A DNA stretch of 64,000 bases, taken from NCBI GenBank assembly GCA_039985655.1, contig JBDWSF010000011.1:50364-114363 (forward strand), given 5' to 3'. Shown piece by piece: positions 16,598 to 25,418 of this stretch (within the stretch, counting starts at the first letter, position 1; every line of letters begins with the position of its first letter). Under the pieces are notes generated by a model, which made no database searches, was not told the origin of the DNA, and saw only the letters and a list, made by a program, of their open reading frames with translations. The DNA comes from Postechiella sp039985655. Its GTDB lineage: Bacteria > Bacteroidota > Bacteroidia > Flavobacteriales > Flavobacteriaceae. Position numbers and translations under genes: made by a program.

Positions 16598-17452
16598 TCA
16601 TCTAAAAAGATTAGAAATAGAATAAAAGAATTTTCCTAAACCACTTCTTTCAATGGTCCCATTTTTAATTTTATCACGACGTTCTTTTTTTAATCTTTTA
16701 TAAAAAGTACTCCCATTATTTCGCGCAAAGTCAATTTGTTTCTGACGCTCTAATGCCTCTTCTGGTGTTGGTATATATTCTGTACTACAACTAGAAGCTG
16801 CATATCCCGCAATAATAACCACGCCCCCTAAAACATCCTCATTTAATTCAACTAAAACTATTTTAGAAAAATCATCTGTAACTTTCACTTCCTTAGATTC
16901 GTATCCTAAATAAGTTATTAATAAAACATCATCTGCTCTAGCTTTAATAGAAAACTCACCATCAAAATTTGTTACGGCTCCTTTTGTTGTTCCTTTTATT
17001 ATAACAGTTGCACCAGGCAAGGGGTATTTGTCACTGCTCATAATAACACCAGAAATGCTATCAGTAACTCGTTTTGGTTGCGGAGCAACTTTTCCTTTAA
17101 TGCTATTGTGTTCTATCGTATCTATTTTAATCGTTCTGGGTTGTCCTTGAGAAAATGACTTCTGACTATAAAGCCCTAAAAAAGCAAATACACCGGAAGC
17201 AACAAAAGATAAATAAGAGTTTTTTTCTTTTCTACTAAAAACCAAATCGCGTTGTAATTGTGTCGATTTAAAACGACCACAAATGGCTTCGTTTTTGGTA
17301 AACGTATCTACTATATATTCATCGGTTTGGGTTGTGAAATCAAAAACAGTTTTTTTGCAAAGTGTGCAATGTCTACCTTTTTCTTTCGGAGTCATTTTAC
17401 TCCAGTCTTCATGGCAAGGTTCGGGAATACTAATATTTATAACTTTTCTCAT
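16598..17452 (-). CDS. Cys-cluster / transmembrane / CarboxypepD_reg-like protein
   Basis: A 284-residue protein in three parts. Residues 1-75 hold conserved-looking cysteines (PEPCHEDW, HCTLCKK, AICGRF) that could bind a metal and should face the cytoplasm. One hydrophobic helix follows at about 80-98. Residues about 130-205 are a CarboxypepD_reg-like beta-sandwich (ISGVIMSSDKYPLPGATVII to YLGYESKEV) like those at the start of SusC proteins, then a basic tail. I recall similar N-termini in other Flavobacteria, but no function is established. There is no signal peptide cleavage site. Single gene on the minus strand. Confidence 0.8.
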   Translation of the reverse strand: MRKVINISIPEPCHEDWSKMTPKEKGRHCTLCKKTVFDFTTQTDEYIVDTFTKNEAICGRFKSTQLQRDLVFSRKEKNSYLSFVASGVFAFLGLYSQKSFSQGQPRTIKIDTIEHNSIKGKVAPQPKRVTDSISGVIMSSDKYPLPGATVIIKGTTKGAVTNFDGEFSIKARADDVLLITYLGYESKEVKVTDDFSKIVLVELNEDVLGGVVIIAGYAASSCSTEYIPTPEEALERQKQIDFARNNGSTFYKRLKKERRDKIKNGTIERSGLGKFFYSISNLFR

Positions 17453-17556
17453 GGTTCAAATAACCAAAAGAAAAAGAATATGAACAAGATAGAATGAGTG
17501 AATGTGTCGTTTGATTGAGTAAACGAGATTAACGCTCTAAATTGATATCATTTTAA

Positions 17557-18588
17557 TTACTCAACAATCTCAACCTCAAATAATTTATCCCAACGTTTTC
17601 CTGTTACAAATAAGGTTTTAGTTTCGGGGTTATAAGCAATACCATTAAGCACATCTAGACCATCGTGTTGCGTTACTAACGCTTTTAATGGCGAAAAATC
17701 AACAACACCAATAACACCACCGTTTTTAGGATTTATAATAGCAACACCATCTTTTTGATATCTGTTAGCATATATTTTACCGTCAACCCATTCCATTTCA
17801 TTAATGCCTATAATTTTACCTTTATTAGTATATACTTGAATGTATTCTTGTTCTACTAACGTTTCAGGATTTAATAACCATATTTTTTCAGAACCATCAC
17901 TTTTATAAAGTGTTTTATCATCATTACAAAACCCCCAACCTTCTTTACTATTTCCGTATTTAAAACTACTTAATTTATCAAACGTATTGACATCGTAAAC
18001 AAAACCAGTACCTTCTTTCCACGTTAATTGATAAATTTTATCATTTAAAATAGTAAGCCCTTCACCAAAATATTCATCAGCTAAATCTATATTTTTAATA
18101 ATTTCACCCGTTTTATAATCAACATGTCTCAGTTTAGATTCTTTATATTGTCCCGTACTTTCATATAAATTATCATTAAAAAATTCTAAGCCTTGAGTAT
18201 AAGACGTAATATCGTGCGGATACTCATTTATAATTTTATACTTATAAATTTTAGGCGTCTCACTATTAAGAATAGTAATCGTAGTATTAATAGTTTGCTT
18301 TTCGTTATTAAAATAAACGTTAGCTTCAATAGTATGCTTGCCCAGTTTAAAAGTATTTAACGCTGTGTTTTTTTCTACCCTTTTTCCGTTAAGTGTGAAC
18401 GAAACAGAATCGATAATATGCTTTTTTTTGTTCTCAATAGACAAAATTAAACGCTCATTATTCGAAATATCACCCTTTTTGGCGTTGGTTTTGATGGTGA
18501 AATCATCTTTTTTCTGACCAGAATTAGATCCACAAGATAAGGTAAGGTAACTTAAAAATATGATAGTTAGATACTTGAAGGTTTTCAT
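17557..18588 (-). CDS. Glutaminyl-peptide cyclotransferase, lipoprotein
   Basis: A 343-residue lipoprotein (signal ending LTLSCGS, lipobox Cys19) of the plant/bacterial glutamine cyclotransferase family, a beta-propeller enzyme that turns N-terminal Gln into pyroglutamate. After an N-terminal beta-sandwich region (about 30-110), the catalytic part starts near INEYPHDITSYTQGLEFFND and includes YESTGQYKESKLRHVD, EGLTILNDKIYQLTW, WGFCNDD, NEMEWVDGKIYAN and NGIAYNPETKTLFVTGKRW, all family signatures. It should act in the periplasm or at the outer membrane. The extra N-terminal domain is common in this phylum. Confidence 0.93.
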   Translation of the reverse strand: MKTFKYLTIIFLSYLTLSCGSNSGQKKDDFTIKTNAKKGDISNNERLILSIENKKKHIIDSVSFTLNGKRVEKNTALNTFKLGKHTIEANVYFNNEKQTINTTITILNSETPKIYKYKIINEYPHDITSYTQGLEFFNDNLYESTGQYKESKLRHVDYKTGEIIKNIDLADEYFGEGLTILNDKIYQLTWKEGTGFVYDVNTFDKLSSFKYGNSKEGWGFCNDDKTLYKSDGSEKIWLLNPETLVEQEYIQVYTNKGKIIGINEMEWVDGKIYANRYQKDGVAIINPKNGGVIGVVDFSPLKALVTQHDGLDVLNGIAYNPETKTLFVTGKRWDKLFEVEIVE

Positions 18589-18641
18589 TTTCGAAATTAT
18601 TTTTGAGCAAGATATTTATTTAAAATCAGTTTAAAAAATCA

Positions 18642-18671
18642 TTGTGATATTTTTAAAAGAGTGTATCTTTG
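18642..18671 (+). promoter_or_regulatory. Promoter of the SRP RNA gene
   Basis: TTG at 18642-18644, 19 bases, then TATCTTTG at 18664-18671. This is the full Bacteroidota promoter. The RNA start at about 18676 lies five bases after the last G, which calibrates the distance for other promoters in the window. Confidence 0.8.
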
Positions 18672-18675
18672 CATC

Positions 18676-18769
18676 GGCAAGTCCTACACAACTAGCTCCT
18701 GTTGAATCCTCCAGGGCGGGAACGCAGCAAAGGTAAATGGTTGTAGCAGTGTGATGTAGGTAGCTTGCC
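18676..18769 (+). ncRNA. ffs: Signal recognition particle RNA, small bacterial type
   Basis: The ends pair (GGCAAG with CTTGCC). The tip carries the conserved Ffh-binding asymmetric loop and tetraloop region: CCTCCAGGGCGGGAACGCAGCAAAGG. It binds Ffh to target nascent membrane and exported proteins. The strong promoter before it and the T run just after (18770-18776) define a transcript of about 95 bases. The gene stands alone between glutaminyl cyclase and a hypothetical gene. Confidence 0.93.
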
Positions 18770-18776
18770 TTTTTTT
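18770..18776 (+). terminator. T run ending the SRP RNA
   Basis: The closing stem of the SRP RNA followed by seven T acts as a Rho-independent terminator. Confidence 0.7.
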
Positions 18777-18920
18777 GTACAACAAACTCAAATCTTGAAA
18801 GCTATAGCTAATCAAGATTTTTTTAGTTTAATAGAAGTTCTATAAAATTAGTATCTCAATTAATATTGTACTTTTATCGAAGAATTGTCTATATCTACCA
18901 AAGTAATCAATACAATTAAT

Positions 18921-19655
18921 ATGATGAGTGAAGAAAATTTAAAAAAAATTAATGATGTGATTAGTCATTATTTTGATACAAATACATCTGTTGATTGGAT
19001 TCCTGTAAAAGTAATTATGCCAGCTTTAATTGAAGCAGGTGTATTTACAAAAGACAAAAAGAAGGGGATGCCAATACGCAAAATACTTCGAGAATTAGAT
19101 AAAGAGTCTACTTTAACTAAAATACCTACGGTACATGCAGAAAGAAGACCAGAGAGTGTGTATTGGTATTTTGTAAGAGAAGGAAAGACCTATGCTCCAA
19201 AAGAGATCATCAATCCAATTTCAAAAAAGGAAAGGAGTCTCCTTAATATTAAAAATAGTGACGAGTTTTATTTAGTAAATTTGTGTGATGAATTATTAGA
19301 ACAAGAAGCTTCTCGAAAACATACGTTTGAAACGTTAGTTGGGAATTTACATAAGAGAGGAAAAGGAAGAACAAAACTCCCTTTGGATGCGTATTATGAA
19401 AACTTAAAATTAGTTATTGAATTTTCTAGACAGGAGGAAGATTTTGATGCGTTGGATAAAAAAGGACAAGCACGTATGATACAAATACAGCGTTATAATC
19501 ACCTTAAAAAGAAAGCCATTATACAGAAAGATTTGCGACTAATCGAAATTAGCTATGCTACTTTTGAGTGTGATGATGCAAACAAACTAATTCGAAATAT
19601 AGAAAATGACAAATTAGTATTAAAAGATATATTAAAAGATTTTTTAATAAATTAA
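18921..19655 (+). CDS. Hypothetical protein, possible PD-(D/E)XK-like nuclease
   Basis: A soluble protein of 244 residues from the ATG at 18921; an in-frame TTG at 18885 would add 12 residues. Not assigned to a named family. The N-terminal half looks helical and winged-helix-like (WIPVKVIMPALIEAGVFTK). The C-terminal half has PLDAYYENLKLVIEFSRQ, followed by a KKGQARMIQIQRYNHLKKK helix and a DLRLIEISYATF strand. Asp156, Glu167 and Gln171 have the spacing and hydrophobic context of a PD-(D/E)XK core such as DUF559/Vsr-like nucleases. This is a fold-level inference only. The gene is isolated between SRP RNA and an SDR gene, with no methylase nearby. Confidence 0.8.
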   Translation: MMSEENLKKINDVISHYFDTNTSVDWIPVKVIMPALIEAGVFTKDKKKGMPIRKILRELDKESTLTKIPTVHAERRPESVYWYFVREGKTYAPKEIINPISKKERSLLNIKNSDEFYLVNLCDELLEQEASRKHTFETLVGNLHKRGKGRTKLPLDAYYENLKLVIEFSRQEEDFDALDKKGQARMIQIQRYNHLKKKAIIQKDLRLIEISYATFECDDANKLIRNIENDKLVLKDILKDFLIN

Positions 19656-19691
19656 GTCGATGCGTTCTAAATATAATTTTCAAAAATAATA

Positions 19692-20495
19692 ATGAATAAA
19701 GTTGTTTTAATTACGGGTGGCTCTTCTGGTATAGGAAAATCTATTGGAGAGTTTTTAATAGGTAAAGGATTTGTAGTTTACGGAACGAGTAGGTCTCCAG
19801 AAAAATACAAAGATTCTAAATTCACTATTTTGGAATTGGATGTAAAAGCAGTAGGTACTATCGAGCAAACTGTTAAAACAATTATAGAAAAAGAAGGAAA
19901 AATAGATGTTGTAATTAATAATGCAGGTGCAGGAATTACAGGCCCTATAGAAGAAACTCCAAACGAAGAAATTAAAGCAAATTTCGAAACTAATTTTTTC
20001 GGACCTATAAATGTTATTAAAGCGGTATTACCACAAATGCGTAAGCAAAATTCGGGGTTAATAATAAATGTAACCTCTATTGCTGGCTATATGGGACTGC
20101 CTTATCGTGGAATTTATAGCGCAAGTAAAGGGGCGCTAGAGATTGTAACCGAAGCTTTTAGAATGGAAATAAAAGGTTTTAATATCGATATGACTAATGT
20201 GGCTCCTGGCGATTTTGCAACTAATATTGCTGCAGGTAGATATCACGCACCTTTATTAGATAATTCGCCTTATAAAAAACCGTACGGAGATACTTTAAAT
20301 TTAATGAACGATCATGTAGCGGCAGGAAGCGATCCAAATATAATGGCCAAAGTCGTTTTCGATATTATCAATACTAAAAAACCAAAAGTACATTATAAAG
20401 TAGGGGAGTTTATGCAGAAGTTCTCTATTGTATTAAAGCGTATTTTACCAGATACGATGTATGAAAAACTGTTAATGAATCACTATAAGTTATAA
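19692..20495 (+). CDS. Short-chain dehydrogenase/reductase
   Basis: A classical SDR of 267 residues. The nucleotide loop is TGGSSGIGKS at about residues 8-17, NNAGAG is near residue 77, the catalytic Ser is in NVTSIAG and the Tyr/Lys pair in YSASKGALE. The substrate cannot be told; the long loop after PGDFATNIAAGRY is typical of lipid- or sterol-like SDRs but not decisive. It follows the preceding gene by 36 bases, so they may be co-transcribed. Confidence 0.92.
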   Translation: MNKVVLITGGSSGIGKSIGEFLIGKGFVVYGTSRSPEKYKDSKFTILELDVKAVGTIEQTVKTIIEKEGKIDVVINNAGAGITGPIEETPNEEIKANFETNFFGPINVIKAVLPQMRKQNSGLIINVTSIAGYMGLPYRGIYSASKGALEIVTEAFRMEIKGFNIDMTNVAPGDFATNIAAGRYHAPLLDNSPYKKPYGDTLNLMNDHVAAGSDPNIMAKVVFDIINTKKPKVHYKVGEFMQKFSIVLKRILPDTMYEKLLMNHYKL

Positions 20496-20542
20496 TTTTT
20501 GGAATGTTATTTGATACTAAGTAAAAGTTCAAATAAACCATT

Positions 20543-20959
20543 ATGAAATCATATTCGTTTTTAATATTAGTAATTTTCTTTTTTTTATTCTTTTCAAGTT
20601 GTGAGGATATCGTCGATTGTGTTATTAATAGAAGCCCAGAGCTAACAACAGATCTCCTTAAAGAAGCAAAAGAGGGCGTATATTATTTCGATAAAATTTC
20701 GGCTGGAATAAAAAATGAGCCAAATGACAATCGATATGATTATTTTTTCAATTTTAAAGGCGATTTACCAAAAGGATTAGACGTTATTTATAATTACAGA
20801 GAGGTTATCTTAGAAGGCGTTCCAGAAGAAACTGGACGTTTTAGATTTACAATCCAATTAGATGTTGATCCTCCATATGATTATAATTCGAATGGTAATT
20901 ATAACGATCCATTATGCACAGACCATGCTTCAGAGTCTTATGTTTTAGTCGTTAAATAA
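20543..20959 (+). CDS. Small lipoprotein with Ig-like segment
   Basis: A 138-residue lipoprotein with lipobox FFSSC (Cys20). The mature part contains LPKGLDVIYNYREVILEGVP and ETGRFRFTIQLDV, the pattern of a putative Ig (He_PIG-like) domain. Two more cysteines (in DCVIN and DPLCTDH) could form a disulfide. It follows the SDR gene by 47 bases. No function is known; it is probably anchored in the outer membrane and faces the periplasm. Confidence 0.8.
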   Translation: MKSYSFLILVIFFFLFFSSCEDIVDCVINRSPELTTDLLKEAKEGVYYFDKISAGIKNEPNDNRYDYFFNFKGDLPKGLDVIYNYREVILEGVPEETGRFRFTIQLDVDPPYDYNSNGNYNDPLCTDHASESYVLVVK

Positions 20960-21067
20960 GTTTTTAATTTAGTCTTATTTTTTACTTAATTTACGATCTA
21001 CTTAATCTTTTCGTAAGTTGTTAATATAATTTAATAATTAATTAATAATTCTACTTCGTTATTATCG

Positions 21068-21075
21068 TAAATTCG
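21068..21075 (+). promoter_or_regulatory. -7 box of the transaldolase gene
   Basis: TAAATTCG, the TAnnTTCG variant, would give a leader of about 30 bases before the ATG at 21109. Confidence 0.45.
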
Positions 21076-21108
21076 CAGCATATTTTAATAAAACAAAATT
21101 TATTTACG

Positions 21109-21762
21109 ATGAAATTTTTTATAGATACAGCTAACCTTAGCCAAATTAAAGAAGCTCAAGACCTTGGTGTTCTTGACGGAGTAACTACTAACCCATCTTT
21201 AATGGCTAAAGAAGGTATTACTGGTCACGATAACATTTTAAAGCATTATGTTGATATTTGCAATATTGTTGAAGGTGATGTAAGTGCCGAAGTTATTTCT
21301 ACAGATTTTGAAGGTATGGTTCGCGAAGGTGAAGCTTTAGCAGAATTACATCCACAGATCGTGGTAAAATTACCAATGATAAAAGATGGTATTAAAGCTT
21401 GTAAATATTTCTCAGATAAAGGCATAAGAACAAATGTAACGTTAGTGTTTTCTGTTGGTCAAGCCTTATTAGCAGCCAAAGCAGGAGCAACGTATGTCTC
21501 TCCTTTTATTGGTCGTTTAGATGATATTTCTACAGATGGTTTAAACCTTATAGCAGAAATAAGACATATATACGACAACTATGCATTTGATACTGAAATA
21601 TTAGCGGCTTCTGTTCGTCACACTATGCATGTTGTTGATTGTGCCAAGCTAGGTGCCGATATTATGACTGGTCCATTAAGTTCTATTGAAGGTTTATTAA
21701 GACACCCTTTAACGGATAGTGGTTTAGCTAAGTTTTTAGAAGATTACAAAAAAGGTAACTAA
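21109..21762 (+). CDS. Transaldolase / fructose-6-phosphate aldolase-like
   Basis: A 217-residue TIM-barrel enzyme of the short transaldolase subfamily (TalB-like activity with Fsa-like size), for the non-oxidative pentose phosphate pathway. The start MKFFIDTANLSQIKEA, GVTTNPSLMAKEG, the Schiff-base lysine region IVVKLPM (about residue 86) and the phosphate region SPFIGRLDD are all present. In Flavobacteria this form is the usual transaldolase. A -7 box TAAATTCG at 21068-21075 and a strong terminator make it a single-gene unit. Confidence 0.94.
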   Translation: MKFFIDTANLSQIKEAQDLGVLDGVTTNPSLMAKEGITGHDNILKHYVDICNIVEGDVSAEVISTDFEGMVREGEALAELHPQIVVKLPMIKDGIKACKYFSDKGIRTNVTLVFSVGQALLAAKAGATYVSPFIGRLDDISTDGLNLIAEIRHIYDNYAFDTEILAASVRHTMHVVDCAKLGADIMTGPLSSIEGLLRHPLTDSGLAKFLEDYKKGN

Positions 21763-21790
21763 TAATTATTAGTTATCTTATAAAATATGA

Positions 21791-21818
21791 AAGCCTCAAC
21801 ATGTGTTGAGGCTTTTTT
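21791..21818 (+). terminator. Terminator of the transaldolase gene
   Basis: AAGCCTCAACA and TGTTGAGGCTT form a perfect 11-bp stem with a T run. Confidence 0.92.
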
Positions 21819-21849
21819 TATGTCTTGAAATTCGTTTTGCTTTTTGAAT

Positions 21850-23265
21850 TTATTTGCTAATCAAAGCTAAAAGTTGCTCCTCAAAATTTGAAGCAAACAT
21901 ATTGGTATTAGAATGCACAATTTTTTGATCTTTATCTAATACAAAAACTTTCGTCATTGGATGAATAGCTAAGATTTTCAATGCTTTTTTAGGAAATCTT
22001 AATTGGTATTCTTTTTTGATAGAAAATTTATTTTTGTGTAAAGAAGACATCCAAACTCCAGATTTTGGATTATCAATATTTACAGCTATAAAGTCAATTT
22101 CTGGATACTTATCTTTTAATTCATTCACCTTAATGTGACTGTCTTTAAAATGATCATAAAAATTATGTGACCAAAAATAAATAGCTGTAGGCTTATTTAT
22201 TAGCGTGTTTATTTCTGTTTCGCCATTTTTTAAATCTAGAATTTCAATGTTTGGAAAAGAATTACCTGCCTTTAATTTATTTAAAGCAATAACTAAAGTC
22301 GAAATAGAAGTTTTATTTTCTTCACTTGTACTTTTCTGTAAAAAAGATTTTAAGATTGCTGAGTTGTGCTTTTCATTATCGTTTTTACTTAAAAAACCAA
22401 ACGTATTATGGAATAATAGTTTGTTTTTAACAGCTGGTATTTTTACTATACTATCAATTAAATGAAGTTTATCTAAATTAAAACATAACGATTTTCTGTT
22501 GAATTCGTCAGAATCGGAATGGCTTGTGTGCTTTTCAAGTGCTAAATTATTTAAGTTTGATCTTAAAAAATTGTTGTAAATAAAATAATCTTTATGGAAA
22601 TCATTATTGTAATCGATGTCTTTTCTATAAGCATAAAAGTCTTTAGGAAGTGATTTTACAATGTCACATTTGCTTTTTCCGTAGTGAATAAAAGGGTAAA
22701 TTTCTTTACTAGCATAGTAACTGTAGTCGATATTTGCCTGAGCTATTTTAATAAATAAATCTGATGGCGAATGCTTTTTTTGAAACTTAATAAGTTTTTT
22801 GTTTTTATATGATTTTATAGAATCTATCCTGTGAGAAAAGGACTTTGAATTTAACTGGCAGTATTTAAAAACACGGGTTTCTTCAATTTCATTCTGTAAA
22901 AATTCATTAATAAAATAGTTGTTCTTTTTTGCTCCGATGCCAGTAAAAACGAGTGATTCATCAAACTCGTAAGTATTAAGTCTAAGCATAAGACTGTCGT
23001 TTGGTTCTAATAAAACCATTTGCAGTTCGCCGCCATGCTTAAAGGTATGGAATCCTGTTTTTAAATTATCTATTTTATAAATAAAACGATTATTCCCATC
23101 TAATTTAATGGTGTCGACAACAGTGTCGTCCATGGATAAAATAACAAAATTATCTGTGGCGTTAATAATTTCACCACCCAAAAAAGCATAATCTGTTTTA
23201 CTGTCTTCTTTACAGCCAATACATACCATTGCGGTAAGACATAATATGCTAAAATATAACTTCAT
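21850..23265 (-). CDS. Thioredoxin-like lipoprotein lacking the CxxC site
   Basis: A 471-residue lipoprotein (MKLYFSILCLTAMVCIGC, lipobox Cys18 from this start). An in-frame ATG three codons upstream at 23274 is possible, but the signal peptide reads naturally from 23265. An N-terminal DUF4369-like beta domain (about 25-110) is followed by a helical middle and a C-terminal thioredoxin-like fold (about 330-471: TAIYFWSHNFYDHFKD to MTKVFVLDKDQKIVHS). The position of the usual WCxxC reads WSHNFYDH, so it cannot do thiol-disulfide exchange there. It keeps the cis-Pro-like HPMTKVF. Likely a binding or scaffold relative of TlpA. It contrasts with the active paralogue at 62594-63724. Confidence 0.85.
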   Translation of the reverse strand: MKLYFSILCLTAMVCIGCKEDSKTDYAFLGGEIINATDNFVILSMDDTVVDTIKLDGNNRFIYKIDNLKTGFHTFKHGGELQMVLLEPNDSLMLRLNTYEFDESLVFTGIGAKKNNYFINEFLQNEIEETRVFKYCQLNSKSFSHRIDSIKSYKNKKLIKFQKKHSPSDLFIKIAQANIDYSYYASKEIYPFIHYGKSKCDIVKSLPKDFYAYRKDIDYNNDFHKDYFIYNNFLRSNLNNLALEKHTSHSDSDEFNRKSLCFNLDKLHLIDSIVKIPAVKNKLLFHNTFGFLSKNDNEKHNSAILKSFLQKSTSEENKTSISTLVIALNKLKAGNSFPNIEILDLKNGETEINTLINKPTAIYFWSHNFYDHFKDSHIKVNELKDKYPEIDFIAVNIDNPKSGVWMSSLHKNKFSIKKEYQLRFPKKALKILAIHPMTKVFVLDKDQKIVHSNTNMFASNFEEQLLALISK

Positions 23266-23427
23266 AAATCCCAATCTAAATATTCAGATATAAATTATCT
23301 AAACTATTCTTTTACAAAAGTATGAGATGTATTTAAAAAGTCCTGTTAATGCGTTGTTAAATGTTATAAAGTGCCATTTTGTTTAGAAAATTGATACTTG
23401 AAGTTTCGACTTACGAATTGAATTTTC

Positions 23428-23435
23428 TACTTTTG
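23428..23435 (+). promoter_or_regulatory. -7 box of the ABC-F gene
   Basis: TACTTTTG matches TAnnTTTG. It places the transcript start near 23440 and therefore rules out the in-frame TTG at 23379 as the start of translation. Confidence 0.6.
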
Positions 23436-23456
23436 CAAAAAAATAAAATAACCTTT

Positions 23457-25076
23457 ATGTTATCAGTATCAAATCTTTCGGTTCAATTTGGAAAACGCGT
23501 TCTTTTTGACGACGTAAATACAACGTTTAATAATGGAAATTGCTATGGTGTTATTGGAGCAAACGGTTCTGGTAAATCTACTTTTTTAAAGATTATTTCT
23601 GGCAAACAAGAAGCGACTTCGGGACATGTGTCGTTAGAGTCTGGCAAACGCATGTCGGTTTTAGAACAAAATCATAATTTATATGATGCCCACACTGTTT
23701 TAGAAACTATTTTAATGGGGAATAAACCCTTATTTAAGATTAAGACTGAAATAGATGCGCTTTACGCAGATTATTCTGATGAGAATGCTGATAAAATTGG
23801 AGAACTTCAAGTACAATTTGAAGAAATGGATGGTTGGAATGCAGATAGTAATGCTGCAGCCATGTTATCTAATTTGGGTATAAAGGAGGAATTCCATTAT
23901 ACATTAATGGCAGATCTGGATGGTAAGCAAAAAGTACGTGTGCTATTGGCTCAAGCTTTATTTGGAAATCCAGATGTATTGATTATGGATGAGCCTACCA
24001 ATGATTTAGATTACGAAACTATTTCTTGGTTAGAAAACTTTTTAGCGAATTACGAAAACTGTGTGATTGTAGTATCTCATGATAGACACTTTTTAGATGC
24101 CGTTTGTACACATATATCTGATATTGACTTCGGGAAAATAAATCACTATTCTGGTAATTATACGTTTTGGTATGAGTCTTCTCAATTAGCAGCAAGACAG
24201 CATGCACAACAAAACAAAAAGGCTGAAGATAAAAAGAAAGAATTAGAAGAGTTTATTCGTCGTTTCTCTGCCAACGTAGCAAAAAGTAAACAAGCTACAA
24301 GTAGAAAGAAAATGATTGAGAAATTAAACATTGGTGATATTAGAAGAACGAGTCGTCGTTATCCTGCTATTATTTTTGAACGTGAAAGAGAAGCGGGAGA
24401 TCAAATTCTTAATATTGAAGGTTTGGGGGCTTCTATTGAAGATGAAGTATTATTTAAAAACATTGATTTAAATTTGGTTAAAGGCGATAAAGTTGTGGTG
24501 TTTTCTAGAGATTCTAGAGCGACAACAGCATTTTATCAAATTATAAATAATAATGAAAAAGCTGATGCTGGTAAATTTGCATGGGGTGTAACCACAACAC
24601 AGTCGTATTTACCATTAGACAATAGCGCTTTTTTTAATAATGATTTAACGCTTATAGATTGGTTACGCCAATGGGCACAAACCGAAGAAGAAAGAGAAGA
24701 AGTTAATATTCGAGGCTTTTTAGGTAAAATGATTTTTAGTGGAGAAGAGGCTTTTAAAAAATCATCAGTATTATCTGGAGGGGAAAAAGTACGCTGTATG
24801 TTATCTCGAATGATGATGACTAGAGCTAATGTACTTCAATTAGATGAACCAACAAATCACTTAGACTTAGAGAGTATTACGGCGTTTAATAATTCATTAA
24901 AGAATTTTAAAGGATCTATGCTGTTTACAACACACGATCATGAGTTTGCGCAAACGGTTGGTAATAGAGTCGTAGAATTAACTCCAAATGGTGTTATAGA
25001 TCGTTATACGACGTTTGATGAATACATGCAAGACAAGAAAATTAAAGAATTGCGAGATAAAATGTATACTGTATAA
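23457..25076 (+). CDS. ABC-F family ribosome-associated ATPase
   Basis: A 539-residue soluble protein with two ABC ATPase domains and no membrane part, similar to YbiT/EttA-type translation factors that act at the ribosomal E site. Domain 1 has GANGSGKST and VLIMDEPTND, with the signature region altered (ADLDGKQKVRV instead of LSGG); the linker is rich in Lys and Glu (HAQQNKKAEDKKKELEE). Domain 2 has LSGGEKVRCM and LQLDEPTNHLD, but its P-loop is replaced by VVFSRDSRATTAF. The ATG at 23457 was chosen because the promoter lies just before it. Paired loss of one signature and one P-loop is seen in this ABC-F branch. Confidence 0.92.
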   Translation: MLSVSNLSVQFGKRVLFDDVNTTFNNGNCYGVIGANGSGKSTFLKIISGKQEATSGHVSLESGKRMSVLEQNHNLYDAHTVLETILMGNKPLFKIKTEIDALYADYSDENADKIGELQVQFEEMDGWNADSNAAAMLSNLGIKEEFHYTLMADLDGKQKVRVLLAQALFGNPDVLIMDEPTNDLDYETISWLENFLANYENCVIVVSHDRHFLDAVCTHISDIDFGKINHYSGNYTFWYESSQLAARQHAQQNKKAEDKKKELEEFIRRFSANVAKSKQATSRKKMIEKLNIGDIRRTSRRYPAIIFEREREAGDQILNIEGLGASIEDEVLFKNIDLNLVKGDKVVVFSRDSRATTAFYQIINNNEKADAGKFAWGVTTTQSYLPLDNSAFFNNDLTLIDWLRQWAQTEEEREEVNIRGFLGKMIFSGEEAFKKSSVLSGGEKVRCMLSRMMMTRANVLQLDEPTNHLDLESITAFNNSLKNFKGSMLFTTHDHEFAQTVGNRVVELTPNGVIDRYTTFDEYMQDKKIKELRDKMYTV

Positions 25077-25098
25077 TTATTAGTAATAACTTGAATAA

Positions 25099-25137
25099 AA
25101 AAGGTCTCAAACATTTTAAAATGTTTGAGACCTTTTT
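25099..25137. terminator. Bidirectional terminator
   Basis: AAGGTCTCAAACATTTT and AAAATGTTTGAGACCTT form a perfect stem, with T runs on both strands. It serves the ABC-F gene and the convergent DUF2007 gene. Confidence 0.93.
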
Positions 25138-25154
25138 TTGTGAATTAAATTATT

Positions 25155-25394
25155 TTAAGGCTGTAACTCCGAAGTTATACTTTCAAGAATAGAAGCTGCT
25201 TTATCTAGTTCGTCTTTGTGAACATAAATTTGTTGAAAACCTGGTAAAATACCTCCTCCAAAACCTGCTAAACGCGCTGATTCTGTTTCATCTTTAATAA
25301 CAGGAATAATGTTCTCCTTTTTCAAATCGAAGACAATACGTTTTACAATAATAAAATTTCCCGTGAATATTTTTATATAGTTTGAATCGCTCAT
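25155..25394 (-). CDS. DUF2007 family protein, copy 2
   Basis: A 79-residue cytoplasmic protein of the DUF2007 (putative signal-transducing) family: SDSNYIKIFTGNFIIVKRI, a helix, VIKDETESARLAGFGGG, then QQIYVHKDELDKAASILE. The fold is a small alpha-beta ferredoxin-like domain. It is about 60% identical by eye to the gene just upstream (25419-25664), so it is a tandem duplicate. The gap between them is 24 bases; they are one operon. Function unknown. Confidence 0.88.
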   Translation of the reverse strand: MSDSNYIKIFTGNFIIVKRIVFDLKKENIIPVIKDETESARLAGFGGGILPGFQQIYVHKDELDKAASILESITSELQP

Positions 25395-25418
25395 GATGTT
25401 ATGTATTAAAGGGTTTAT

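Noticed and set aside
23379..23456. TTG start giving a 26-residue N-terminal extension of the ABC-F protein
   Set aside because: A perfect -7 promoter box lies inside this stretch, downstream of the TTG.
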